Positions 40,376-48,806 of a stretch of DNA of 53,365 bases are shown piece after piece. The DNA lies in the NCBI GenBank assembly GCA_964574215.1, contig CAZNLR010000037.1, forward strand, positions 1-53,365, read 5' to 3'. The stretch comes from GCA-2725625 sp964574215 (GTDB taxonomy: Bacteria; Pseudomonadota; Alphaproteobacteria; Rhodospirillales; UBA2165). Made by a program: the position numbers and the translations under genes. How positions within the stretch are numbered: the stretch's first letter is position 1; each line of letters starts with the position of its first letter. The notes beneath the pieces were generated by a model. It searched no databases. It was given only the letters and a program-made list of their open reading frames with translations, and was not told where the DNA came from.

Positions 40376-40825
40376 GTGGGGGCGACAGAAGAAAGAGGCC
40401 CCCAAGGAAATCCGAGCGGTAATTCCAGTGGAAATTCTGGCAGGAAACCCGTTCTAAATGCAATGATTGGCCGTTGCCCACGATGTGGGCGTGGCCATCT
40501 CTTTAACGGATATCTGACGGTGGCCGGCTCTTGCGATTTTTGCGGTATGGACTTTGCCGGTCACGATGCCGCCGATGGGCCGGCGGTATTCATTATGATG
40601 TTCGTGGGCTTCATCGTCGCCGGTCTCGCGCTGTGGCTGGAACTCGCGTTCGAGCCGCCCGTCTGGGTGCATTTGGCTCTTTGGATTCCGGTGATACTCA
40701 TCTTGTCCCTGGGGGCGCTTCGGCCGCTCAAAGGCCTGTTTATCGGCGTGCAGTACAAATTCCGTTCCGACGGCGAGAAATTTTCCACCGATAAAAATAA
40801 CGGGAACGATCAAAGCGGGTTTTAA
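40376..40825 (+). CDS. DUF983 membrane protein with zinc ribbon
   Basis: A 149-residue protein with a Gly/Asn/Ser-rich start, a zinc-ribbon-like pair CPRCG and CDFCG, and two transmembrane helices (FIMMFVGFIVAGLALWLEL; LALWIPVILILSLGAL). DUF983 genes are regular neighbours of coxC in Alphaproteobacteria and probably aid oxidase assembly; the role is unproven. The start is a GTG three bases after the coxC stop. Its end overlaps the convergent cysC end by 4 bases. Confidence 0.85.
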   Translation: MGATEERGPQGNPSGNSSGNSGRKPVLNAMIGRCPRCGRGHLFNGYLTVAGSCDFCGMDFAGHDAADGPAVFIMMFVGFIVAGLALWLELAFEPPVWVHLALWIPVILILSLGALRPLKGLFIGVQYKFRSDGEKFSTDKNNGNDQSGF

Positions 40826-41421
40826 ACCAGGTAATTTTTTTCCACGAAGACCAGCAGATCCTCGACGCAGTGGTCGACGTCATTTGCGACCGTATCCACG
40901 GACAATTCGGGGCTCACCGGTTTTTCATAGGGGGCCGAAATGCCGGTAAAGTCGGGAATTTTGCCTTCCCGCGCCAATTTGTAATGTCCCTTGGGATCAC
41001 GCCTTTCGCAGTCTTCGACTTCGGCTTTGATATATATTTCGGAAAAACCGTCACCGGCGGCTTTGCGGGCGATTTCGCGGTCTTCCACATAAGGAGAAAT
41101 AAACGCCGATATGACGATGAAACCGCCATCGGCAAACAGCGCCGCCACTTCACCGATCCGTCGGATGTTCTCGGTGCGGTCTTCATGGGAAAAGCCCAGA
41201 TCCGAGCTCAATCCCTGGCGGACGTTGTCGCCGTCGAGCACGTAAACCTGTCGGCCCAATTTGAAAAGCCGATGTTCCAATTCGATGGCCAAGGTGGTCT
41301 TTCCCGAGCCGGGCAGGCCCGTGAACCACAGGACGCCGCCCCGATGGCTGTTGGCTTGGCTACGCTGCTCAGCGGATATCCGGTGTTTAACCGTGACAAG
41401 GTTCTGAGATTTTACATCCAT
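40822..41421 (-). CDS. cysC: adenylylsulfate (APS) kinase
   Basis: A 199-residue kinase that makes PAPS from APS. Walker A is GLPGSGKTT (35-43). APS-binding and kinase blocks DGDNVRQGLSSDLGFS and FISPYVEDRE are intact. It is a free-standing CysC, not fused to the sulfurylase. No ATP-sulfurylase gene is in this window. PAPS can serve sulfation or assimilation; the sulfite reductase at 48793 fits the latter. Confidence 0.93.
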   Translation of the reverse strand: MDVKSQNLVTVKHRISAEQRSQANSHRGGVLWFTGLPGSGKTTLAIELEHRLFKLGRQVYVLDGDNVRQGLSSDLGFSHEDRTENIRRIGEVAALFADGGFIVISAFISPYVEDREIARKAAGDGFSEIYIKAEVEDCERRDPKGHYKLAREGKIPDFTGISAPYEKPVSPELSVDTVANDVDHCVEDLLVFVEKNYLV

Positions 41422-41491
41422 TTAAAATATCCAATAAAGAATGATTGGCCTTTTAGGCCGCCAGGCTCCTGCGATCAAGCACTGATCGAAA

Positions 41492-42118
41492 CTACCGTAT
41501 ATCGGATAGGAATTCGGCGAATATCTTGCTGACGGCGGCGCCCATGCCGATAACGGCGGCCGGAACGGTCTGATTGCTGGTAGCCAGTTGGGTGCGGTAG
41601 GTTTTCTGGTGGATGAGTTTTTCCGTCCGGCTGTCGGTAAGGCTTATTTCCAGTTCAACGGCTACTTGTCCGGTGCCGCCGGTGATCTGTTCAAAACGAT
41701 TAATTTTTCCGTGCAGGACAAAATTGGGATCGATGCGAAGTTCCGGCGTTACCACTTTGGTCGCGGCGCTCGCCCGCCGCAAATAGGTGGCCAACGAATT
41801 CTGCAACATGATGGTCGGCGGTTCCATCCAGAAATGATAGTGGTAGGCCTGGACTTCATGGGTTTGGCCCGGTTTGGTAAAGACGATGGGCCGGCTGGCG
41901 GTTAGCCCATCGGCGATGAAGCGGCTGACCTCCACCACACCGGTTAGCCTTGACGCCGACTGCCCTTGCGGCGGCGTCACCACGAGGCGGTAGAAATGAT
42001 CCTCGGGCAGAGACGGCTGACTGCAGGCGGCAAGCATGACGACAAGGGCGCCAATTAAGGCCTGGCCGGATTTGAATTTATATAGAATGATTTTGGTCAA
42101 AGTTGTATCCCCCAACAT
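41492..42118 (-). CDS. ABC-type transport auxiliary lipoprotein (PqiC-like)
   Basis: A 208-residue lipoprotein. The lipobox VMLAAC puts the lipidated Cys at 32. The rest resembles the periplasmic auxiliary proteins that accompany MCE transporters: EDHFYRLVV, GVVEVSRFIADGLTASRPIVF and a C-terminal dimer-like domain. It directly abuts mlaD with no gap, so it belongs to the same lipid-transport operon and probably links the MCE ring to the outer membrane. Confidence 0.82.
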   Translation of the reverse strand: MLGDTTLTKIILYKFKSGQALIGALVVMLAACSQPSLPEDHFYRLVVTPPQGQSASRLTGVVEVSRFIADGLTASRPIVFTKPGQTHEVQAYHYHFWMEPPTIMLQNSLATYLRRASAATKVVTPELRIDPNFVLHGKINRFEQITGGTGQVAVELEISLTDSRTEKLIHQKTYRTQLATSNQTVPAAVIGMGAAVSKIFAEFLSDIR

Positions 42119-43117
42119 CTATTTCTTGACGGCTCGATCGACCGGCGGCTTACCCCCCAGCAGCAGACCGGGATTTTGCCTTAGTTGACGGCTGAATTCG
42201 TACATATTGCGGCTGGTGCCTTCCAAATTCTGATTGATGGCGTTGATGTGCCGCGCCACCGTTTCCACCGTATGGCGGAGATCGATAATGGACCGGTCCA
42301 CATCCAGCCGATTGTCCGAAATGATGGTGCCGAAATTGCCCAGCAGTTGGTCCAGCGACGCCCGGGTCCGGTCGAGCTCGACGGACAGTTTGGCCACATT
42401 GCCGGCGCCCAATTGCAGGTCCGCCAGAATTTTGTCGATGGCTTCGAGGTTGTCCTCATCAAGAACTTTCGACACCTTGGTGGCGCTGTCGTTCAGCTTT
42501 TTGGAGAAGGCGTTAATATTATCGACGATTTCAGGCATGCGTTCGGAGACGTCGGCCATTACCAACCGGAAATCTTCGATCAATGCGGCGCCCTTAGCAT
42601 CCAGAAGATCACCAAATCCGCCCACCGTCCGGCTGATATTGGCCAGCAACGGCTTGATATCCGTTTCTGCTAACTTACTGATATCTTTTGCTAAATCAGA
42701 CATAGCCGCCAACACGTTGCCGGATTCGGCGCTGGGAATTTGATTGCCGGGCTGAACCGTTTGGGTTTCGATGCCGGATCTGATGTTGATCGATACCGCC
42801 GCCAGCAGACCGGAAGAGGCGATCTCCGCAACACTGTCCTGGGGGATTTTCCAGCCTTCCACGATGCTCATATCCACCCGGAATCGGAGGCGGCTATCGA
42901 CCCGCGTCGGACTGATTTGTTCCACCTGGCCAACCGGATAGCCTTCGTACAGAACCCTTGTGCCGAATTCGATGCCGGTGACGTTGTCGTAAACCGCGTA
43001 ATAGTCGTCGGTTGCGCCGGTTCGACCCGTCAACATCGCCACCGCGACGACCACCCCGACGAGAACCACCAGGACAAAACTGCCGACGATAAAGTAATTC
43101 GCTTTAATATTTTTCAC
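42119..43117 (-). CDS. mlaD: MCE-domain protein (MlaD-like)
   Basis: A 332-residue protein with an N-terminal anchor helix (YFIVGSFVLVVLVGVVVAVAM), one MCE domain (about 38-115, with GIEFGTRVLYEGYPVGQVE), and a long helical part with many Asp/Asn/Leu heptads to about 310. It would form the periplasmic ring that carries phospholipids between membrane and carrier. The extended helical tail is longer than in E. coli MlaD and resembles needle-forming MCE proteins. Adjacent genes encode the ATPase, permease and lipoprotein. Confidence 0.87.
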   Translation of the reverse strand: MKNIKANYFIVGSFVLVVLVGVVVAVAMLTGRTGATDDYYAVYDNVTGIEFGTRVLYEGYPVGQVEQISPTRVDSRLRFRVDMSIVEGWKIPQDSVAEIASSGLLAAVSINIRSGIETQTVQPGNQIPSAESGNVLAAMSDLAKDISKLAETDIKPLLANISRTVGGFGDLLDAKGAALIEDFRLVMADVSERMPEIVDNINAFSKKLNDSATKVSKVLDEDNLEAIDKILADLQLGAGNVAKLSVELDRTRASLDQLLGNFGTIISDNRLDVDRSIIDLRHTVETVARHINAINQNLEGTSRNMYEFSRQLRQNPGLLLGGKPPVDRAVKK

Positions 43118-43159
43118 TAAACTTTCCTTATCCCCTAGTGGACCTGCCGTCCGCTCTGA

Positions 43160-43993
43160 CTAAAGCGGCGGCGAAGCCTCTTCGATCTCGGTGCCGGTCA
43201 GACGGGCGAGATATTCATCGGCGTCCAGAGTTTCCTCTTCCGTCCGGCGGTTGAGTATATTTTGAATGCGTTCGTTAGTGGAGTTCCGTATCGCTTCGAC
43301 CGTATCGCTCATCAAAATGTCGCCCTTGTCCAGAACGGTAATCCGGTCGGCGATTTTAAAGGCGCTGTCCAGTTCGTGGGTGACGACCACGATGCTCATG
43401 CCCATGGCATCCCGCAGTTTTAGAATCAGATCATCCAACTGAGATGCCACCACCGGGTCGAGACCGGCGCTGGGTTCGTCACAAAAAAGAATTTTTGGAT
43501 CCATGATGATGGCCCTGGCCATGGCCGCCCGTTTGATCATGCCGCCCGACAGCTCCGCCGGCATCAAGTCCTCGAAACCGGCGAGGTCGACAACCTCCAG
43601 CTTCATGCGGGCCATGATTTCCATGGTCAGGCGGTCCAGCTTGGTATGCTCCGCCAGGGGCAGCATAATATTTTCGCCCACTGACATGGAGGAAAACAGA
43701 GCCCCGCTTTGGAAGGCGACGCCGATTTTTTTGGATAATTCGGTGCGCTCGACCGTGCTGAGCCCGCTGACATCCTGATCCAACAATTTCATACTGCCGG
43801 CGGTGGCTTGCTCGAGCGACAGCAAGTGGCGCATCAGGGTGCTTTTGCCGGAACCACTGCCGCCCATGATCACCATGATCTCGCCCTCATAGACATCGAA
43901 ATCGATGCCGTTGAGAATCTGCCGGTCACCGTAGTGGGTGACCAGTCCGCGGACTTCGATGGCTTTTCTTTCGACGGGTTTATAGTCCGACAT
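43160..43993 (-). CDS. mlaF: lipid ABC transporter ATPase (MlaF-like)
   Basis: A 277-residue ATPase. Walker A GGSGSGKST (44-52), Q-loop AFQSGALFSSM, the MlaF-type signature LSGGMIKRAAMARA, Walker B ILFCDEPSAGLDP and H-loop VVTHELDSA are all intact. It powers phospholipid movement with the permease MlaE, whose end it overlaps by one base. The C-terminal 40 residues include a Thr/Glu-rich stretch which may reach the neighbouring subunit. Confidence 0.92.
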   Translation of the reverse strand: MSDYKPVERKAIEVRGLVTHYGDRQILNGIDFDVYEGEIMVIMGGSGSGKSTLMRHLLSLEQATAGSMKLLDQDVSGLSTVERTELSKKIGVAFQSGALFSSMSVGENIMLPLAEHTKLDRLTMEIMARMKLEVVDLAGFEDLMPAELSGGMIKRAAMARAIIMDPKILFCDEPSAGLDPVVASQLDDLILKLRDAMGMSIVVVTHELDSAFKIADRITVLDKGDILMSDTVEAIRNSTNERIQNILNRRTEEETLDADEYLARLTGTEIEEASPPL

Positions 43994-44808
43994 CAGCGCG
44001 TCACCACAAATGCAAATAACATGTCGGTAACGACGATGGCCGATATGGCCTGCACCACGGCCCTGGTGGTGACCCGGCCGACCCCTTCGGCGCCGCCGGT
44101 TACCGAGGCGCCGTTAACGATACCGATCAAGGTTATGAGAACGGCGAAGATGGCGGCTTTACCCAGCCCATGCCAGAGATCGCCCAGCGAAAGTATCTCT
44201 ATGGTTTGGTTCCAATAGGCCGCCTGGCTAATACCGAGATCGAAGGAAACGAACAGACCGGCGGCATACAACGCCACCAGATCCGACAAAAATGTCAGGG
44301 CCGGCACCATTACCAGCATGGCCAGCAGGGCCGGCACAACGAGATAACGCACCGGCGATATTCCCATCACCCGGAGGGCGTCTATCTCCTGGTTGATCTG
44401 CATGGTGCTGAGCCGGGCCGCCAGGGCCGACCCGGACCGTCCCGCCACGAGGATGCCGGTGATCAGCGCGGAAAACTCCCGCACCACGGAAAGGGCGATG
44501 CCCACGACCACACGGGATTCGGCGCCGAAGGTACGCAGGGTGTGGATACCCTGGATGGCCAGCATGATGCCGATGGTGGCCGAAAGCATGGCGACGATGG
44601 GGAGGGCCCGGACGCCGATTTCCATCATCTGAACAATGACGGCGTTGGCGCGGACCGGTTGCTTGAGTTTCGGCCCGGCAAACAGCCAAAACAGGCTTTC
44701 GCCCACCAATACCCCCCAATGGCCGAACACCTCGATGGCGCTGACCGTGTTCCGGCCCAGCCTTTCGGTAAATTCTACCGCTGAATTTCTGGAGGGTTCA
44801 GGACTCAT
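43993..44808 (-). CDS. mlaE: lipid ABC transporter permease (MlaE-like)
   Basis: A 271-residue MlaE-family permease with about five helices: EIGVRALPIVAMLSATIGIM, the conserved LVAGRSGSALAARLSTMQ coupling region, and QEIDALRVMGISPVRYLVVP. I take ATG 44808 (MSPEPSRNSAVEF) as start; a longer frame would run deep into the STAS gene. The start overlaps the STAS gene end by 11 bases, so the two are translationally coupled. Confidence 0.9.
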   Translation of the reverse strand: MSPEPSRNSAVEFTERLGRNTVSAIEVFGHWGVLVGESLFWLFAGPKLKQPVRANAVIVQMMEIGVRALPIVAMLSATIGIMLAIQGIHTLRTFGAESRVVVGIALSVVREFSALITGILVAGRSGSALAARLSTMQINQEIDALRVMGISPVRYLVVPALLAMLVMVPALTFLSDLVALYAAGLFVSFDLGISQAAYWNQTIEILSLGDLWHGLGKAAIFAVLITLIGIVNGASVTGGAEGVGRVTTRAVVQAISAIVVTDMLFAFVVTR

Positions 44809-45130
44809 TCCGCACGCCGTCTTCCACGGTCGGATAGATTGTGAACACTTTGTCCAGGCGGGCGAGTTCGAGTACCCGCATGGCGGTGTCGCTGACGGCT
44901 GCCAAGGCAAACCCACCACCCGACGACTTTGCTGTCTGGAATGCTTCAACCAGGGACGCGATGCCGGAACTGTCTATATAGTTGACGCCCGACAGATCGG
45001 CCAAAACCGTCGACTTCTTGCCCACACATTCGAGCATGATTTCACGGGCTTTGGGAGAGCTTTCCAGATCGACGTCGCCCGACAGAGCGGCGATAATGAC
45101 GCCGTCTTGCTCACTGATGGTGTGTTCCAT
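44798..45130 (-). CDS. STAS-domain protein (anti-sigma-factor antagonist / MlaB-like)
   Basis: A 110-residue STAS protein. The regulatory serine motif is VNYIDSSGIASLVEAF (Ser 54/55), the site phosphorylated in SpoIIAA/RsbV-type proteins. GDVDLESSPKARE and the C-terminal helix fit the fold. The ATG at 45130 has AGAGGAAA upstream. It lies between a PP2C phosphatase/HATPase gene, the classical partner of such proteins, and mlaE, whose complex normally includes the STAS protein MlaB. It may serve one role or both. Confidence 0.85.
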   Translation of the reverse strand: MEHTISEQDGVIIAALSGDVDLESSPKAREIMLECVGKKSTVLADLSGVNYIDSSGIASLVEAFQTAKSSGGGFALAAVSDTAMRVLELARLDKVFTIYPTVEDGVRNES

Positions 45131-45181
45131 AGTTTCCTCTTTTAATGGTCTCCTCAACAGGCCTCTTTCTTTATCGGCCTT

Positions 45182-46876
45182 TTATTCGAGCACTTTGGTC
45201 ATCGACAACAGGTTGCAATTCTCGTCCGCAAGTCTTGAATATTCCACTTCGTCCATGACTTCCTGGATAAAATGTGTGCCCAACCCTCCGGGCCGAACAT
45301 CATCCAATTTTCGCGGTTTGATCTTGCTGAAATCGACCGGTTCCGCGAAGTCTTTCAAATATATATGCAATTCGTCGATTTGCCGACCATTTTCCCGATT
45401 AATTTCGAGATGAATTTCCTGGTCGGTTTCGCCTTGGTAGGCGTGGCGAATAATATTCTGGCAGGCCTCATCAATGGCGAGGATCATATCCTGGGTTATT
45501 TCCTGATTGATACGCTCGGTTGCCATCCAGTCCTGAACAAGATCGCGGACGGTTTTTAGAGACCGCGCCCGGGCCTCCACCTGAATTTCCAGATTCGGAA
45601 TCTTGAGATCTTCGGCGCAGTCGAGCCCGAGAATGGTCAAGTCGTCATGCAGTTTTCCATCACCCCGGTCGATGATTTGTTTGAATTTTGCCAGTCTTGC
45701 CGGCAGGGGAAGTTTGCCGTGTTCTTCGAGTATCTGTTTAACGCCATCGATTTCCAGCATGGATCCGTCTTCCAGGCTGCCCTCGGTCACGCCATCGGTG
45801 AAAATGTATAGAGGCCCGTCCGCCAACGACACGTCAATTTCGGGATAACCGTCATCGGGCACCACAAAGGGCGAGATGCCGACGGGCGGTGCGTCGGCCT
45901 CGAAGCTGACAAATTGGTTGCTTCCGGTCCTCTGAAGTGGTGGTTCGTGCCCCGCATTGGCCAACACCACTTTTTTCGTTTGGGGGTCGAATATTCCCGC
46001 CGCCATGGTGACGAACATGCCACGGGTCGCCGTTTCGCAGATTTCCTCGTTGATGCGCGCCAACAGTTTGCCCGGATTGTCCAAAGACTTCCCCAGGCAG
46101 CGGAAGAGGCTTGCCGTTTTCGCCATCAGCAGGGCGGCGTTCATACCTTTGCCGGAAACGTCTCCCAGGCAAAAAGCAATGCGCCCGTCTTCCAAAGTAA
46201 AAAAATCGAAAAAATCACCGGACACCGTCCGAGCCGGCACATTGACGCCGAAAATTGGTGACTTTTCGTCAGGATCGGGGGGCAGCAGATTACGTTGAAT
46301 TTCCGCCGCCAACTCTAACTCGCGCTGTAATTTTTCCTGCTCCACGAGTTCCTGGGCCATACGGGCATTGTGAATCGCCAAGGCGGCCGAACTGGCCAGA
46401 TTTTCCAGCAAGTGCAGGTCGGACTTGTCAAACAGGCCGTCGCCGCCTCGCTTGTTAATCAATTCGATGGCGCCGATTTTCTCCTCTGAAATGCTGAGCG
46501 GTGCGCACAAGATCGAGCGCGTGGTAAAACCCGTCTGCTCGTCAACCGAGCCGTCGAAGCTGGGATCCTGGGATACGTCGCGGACGATCTCACCTTTTCC
46601 TTCCTGAACCGAACGGCCGACGATACCGTAATCATTGGCCAACTCGATACCGGTAATCTCCGTGGCGCCGACACAGGCCTCGCATCGCAGACGTTCACCA
46701 TCGTCAACCAGCAGGAACAGGGCGCCGCCTTCCGCATCCATATACTCCGTAATTTTATTGATGGCCTTGAGGAGGGTCTGGTCGATGTCCAGCGATGCCG
46801 CGAAGTCCCGCCCAAGGTCGGCCAACAGCCTAAGAGACTCATCGATCCGGTCCGCGCCAAATTCTGAGTTTTCCAT
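45182..46876 (-). CDS. GAF - PP2C/SpoIIE phosphatase - HATPase regulator
   Basis: A 564-residue three-domain signalling protein. A GAF domain spans about 15-165. A PP2C-type SpoIIE phosphatase spans about 195-395, with metal-binding SGDFFDFF, GDVSGKGMNAALLMAK, DGVTEG and HDDLTILGL. An RsbW-like HATPase domain spans about 420-560, with an N-box in AIDEACQNIIRHAYQG and a G-box in RPGGLGTHFIQEV. It carries both phosphatase and kinase parts of a partner-switching circuit; the adjacent STAS protein is the likely substrate. I used ATG 46876 rather than an upstream TTG at 46888. Confidence 0.88.
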   Translation of the reverse strand: MENSEFGADRIDESLRLLADLGRDFAASLDIDQTLLKAINKITEYMDAEGGALFLLVDDGERLRCEACVGATEITGIELANDYGIVGRSVQEGKGEIVRDVSQDPSFDGSVDEQTGFTTRSILCAPLSISEEKIGAIELINKRGGDGLFDKSDLHLLENLASSAALAIHNARMAQELVEQEKLQRELELAAEIQRNLLPPDPDEKSPIFGVNVPARTVSGDFFDFFTLEDGRIAFCLGDVSGKGMNAALLMAKTASLFRCLGKSLDNPGKLLARINEEICETATRGMFVTMAAGIFDPQTKKVVLANAGHEPPLQRTGSNQFVSFEADAPPVGISPFVVPDDGYPEIDVSLADGPLYIFTDGVTEGSLEDGSMLEIDGVKQILEEHGKLPLPARLAKFKQIIDRGDGKLHDDLTILGLDCAEDLKIPNLEIQVEARARSLKTVRDLVQDWMATERINQEITQDMILAIDEACQNIIRHAYQGETDQEIHLEINRENGRQIDELHIYLKDFAEPVDFSKIKPRKLDDVRPGGLGTHFIQEVMDEVEYSRLADENCNLLSMTKVLE

Positions 46877-47165
46877 TTTATCGTTCAATCTTTCAACTGC
46901 CTTTGGCGAGGGAAATTCTTGTTAGGGATGCTACTGACTAAAATGTTTAATCCCTACATTTCAATACTATAACCTATGAAGCAGTATGACCGAGTGATAT
47001 TAACTTTTTACTTAGCTGCAGATTTTAGATATCGGAAATATTTTGTAATAAAATAATGCTTGAATGTGCCTGATGACACCATATTTAATCTAAGTACGGT
47101 GGATAACCCGAGGTAAATTTACGTTCGGGACAATGTTTAATGACTGCGTAATTTGAAAAAAAATA

Positions 47166-48269
47166 ATGGAACTACAAGATCAAATTCATAAAGCCAGGAT
47201 TCTCATTGTCGATGATAAACCGGCCAATGTCGCGTTATTGGAAGCGATTTTAAAAGGTGAAGGATACACCGATGTCACGGGCGTGACCGATCCGCGTCAA
47301 GTCAAAGAACTCTATGAGAAATGGCGCTTTGATATCATTTTACTCGATATTCGAATGCCTCATATGTCCGGCTTCGAAGTCATGGAGCAGTTGAACGACG
47401 TAATCGGTGACGATTATTTGCCGATTTTGGTGCTGACGGCCCAGTCCGATGCCGATACCAAGATTCGCGCCCTTGAAAGCGGCGCCCGGGATTTTGTCAC
47501 CAAACCATTTGAACGCATCGAAGTCACCCACCGTATCAAGAACATGTTGGAAGTGCGGTTGATGTACAACCGCCGGGGCTGGGAAAAGGAAATCGTCGAG
47601 GCCCAGGTCCGCCAGCGTACTCAGGAAGTGGTCGATACCCAGCTTGAATTTATCCGACAGTTGGGCAGGGCCGGCGAATACCGCGACAATGAAACCGGCA
47701 TGCACGTGGTACGCATGAGCAAGGGCTGCCAAAATTTGGCGCTGGCGCTCGGCTATTCGGTCGATTTTGCCGACCTAATACTTCATGCCAGTCCCATGCA
47801 TGACGTGGGTAAGATTGGCGTACCGGACCACATCCTCCTGAAACCGGGAAAATTGGATGGTGAAGAGTGGGAGGTCATGAAATCCCACGTGGAAATCGGT
47901 GCCGAGATTTTATCCAATCATCCGGCCGAAATCATTCAAGTGGCTAGAAAGATCGCTCTGACCCATCACGAAAAATGGGATGGGTCGGGTTATCCCAAAG
48001 GGCTCGTGGGTGAAGAGATTCCCATCGAAGGCCGAATTGCCGCTATTTGCGACGTCTTTGACGCCCTAACGTCGGAACGTCCCTATAAAGAAGCCTGGCC
48101 CGTGGACCGGGCGGTGGATCTGATTCGATCGGAATCGGGCAAACATTTCGAACCTAAAATTGCCGGAGAATTTATAGATATTTTGCCGGCTATATTGCAA
48201 ATCCGTGAAGATCACGCTGACGACGCCACCGATATGGCGAAGCTAGAGGTAAAGCTCGCCAGCGCCTGA
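47166..48269 (+). CDS. response regulator with HD-GYP domain
   Basis: A 367-residue protein with a receiver domain (1-125, phospho-acceptor D61 in ILLDIRMPHMSG, Lys in TKPFER) and an HD-GYP domain (about 165-345). The latter holds HDVGKIGVPDHIL and HHEKWDGSGYPKGL, with DVFDALTSERPYKEAW. HD-GYP enzymes hydrolyse cyclic di-GMP, so this is probably a phosphorylation-controlled c-di-GMP phosphodiesterase. No sensor kinase gene is adjacent. It is divergent from the GAF/PP2C gene across a 289-base gap that may hold promoters for both. Confidence 0.92.
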   Translation: MELQDQIHKARILIVDDKPANVALLEAILKGEGYTDVTGVTDPRQVKELYEKWRFDIILLDIRMPHMSGFEVMEQLNDVIGDDYLPILVLTAQSDADTKIRALESGARDFVTKPFERIEVTHRIKNMLEVRLMYNRRGWEKEIVEAQVRQRTQEVVDTQLEFIRQLGRAGEYRDNETGMHVVRMSKGCQNLALALGYSVDFADLILHASPMHDVGKIGVPDHILLKPGKLDGEEWEVMKSHVEIGAEILSNHPAEIIQVARKIALTHHEKWDGSGYPKGLVGEEIPIEGRIAAICDVFDALTSERPYKEAWPVDRAVDLIRSESGKHFEPKIAGEFIDILPAILQIREDHADDATDMAKLEVKLASA

Positions 48270-48296
48270 ATATTTTTCGAAGTTTTCCGACAAAAT

Positions 48297-48806
48297 CTAC
48301 TTTTCTGTATGCCGGGCCACATAGGCGGGGTCTAAGTTGTCGGCGGCAGGCTGGTAAGCCACGGAAAATGACGACAGCGCCGATATAATGGCATCGACAT
48401 CTTCATGTTCAGTCACATCGAAAGCATTGAAGCCGCATCGATGCATAAAGAAAATCTGATCCAGTGTTATCTTGCCGACGGCTCTGAGTTCGCCTTCATA
48501 ACCGTACCGCTCCCGCAGTAATCGGGCATAACTGAAAGCCCTGCCATCGGCCATGGCGGGAAATTCCAATGCTACCAGGTCAAACCGCCCTAAATCGCCG
48601 GCGATTTGTCCCGGCGCCTGGTCGCTTGCCAGTCGGATGCCCAAGGGCCCGTTATGACCGGCGAAGTCGCCTCGCGCCCGTCGCCATCTCTCTAAGGAAA
48701 CGATAACGGGCTCATTTCTGTCGGCCCGTTGGTTGGGCGCTTGATCTTCATCGTTCAACTGGCGCCACGGGTCGTCGGAAACTTTTCCGTCTTTAATAAC
48801 TGGCAT
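48297..48806 (-). CDS. DUF934 family protein
   Basis: A 169-residue protein of the DUF934 family: DRNEPVIVSLERWRR near the start, FDLVALEFPAMADGRAFSYARLLRERYGYEGELRAVG in part, and the FMHRCGFNAF block. Members are found next to sulfite/nitrite reductase genes and are presumed accessory to sulfite reduction. It overlaps the cysI-type gene by 14 bases, so is translationally coupled. The biochemical role is unknown. Confidence 0.85.
   Translation of the reverse strand: MPVIKDGKVSDDPWRQLNDEDQAPNQRADRNEPVIVSLERWRRARGDFAGHNGPLGIRLASDQAPGQIAGDLGRFDLVALEFPAMADGRAFSYARLLRERYGYEGELRAVGKITLDQIFFMHRCGFNAFDVTEHEDVDAIISALSSFSVAYQPAADNLDPAYVARHTEK

Noticed and set aside
39560..40405. 281-codon frame opposite coxC
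   Set aside because: It is antisense to an unmistakable oxidase subunit III.
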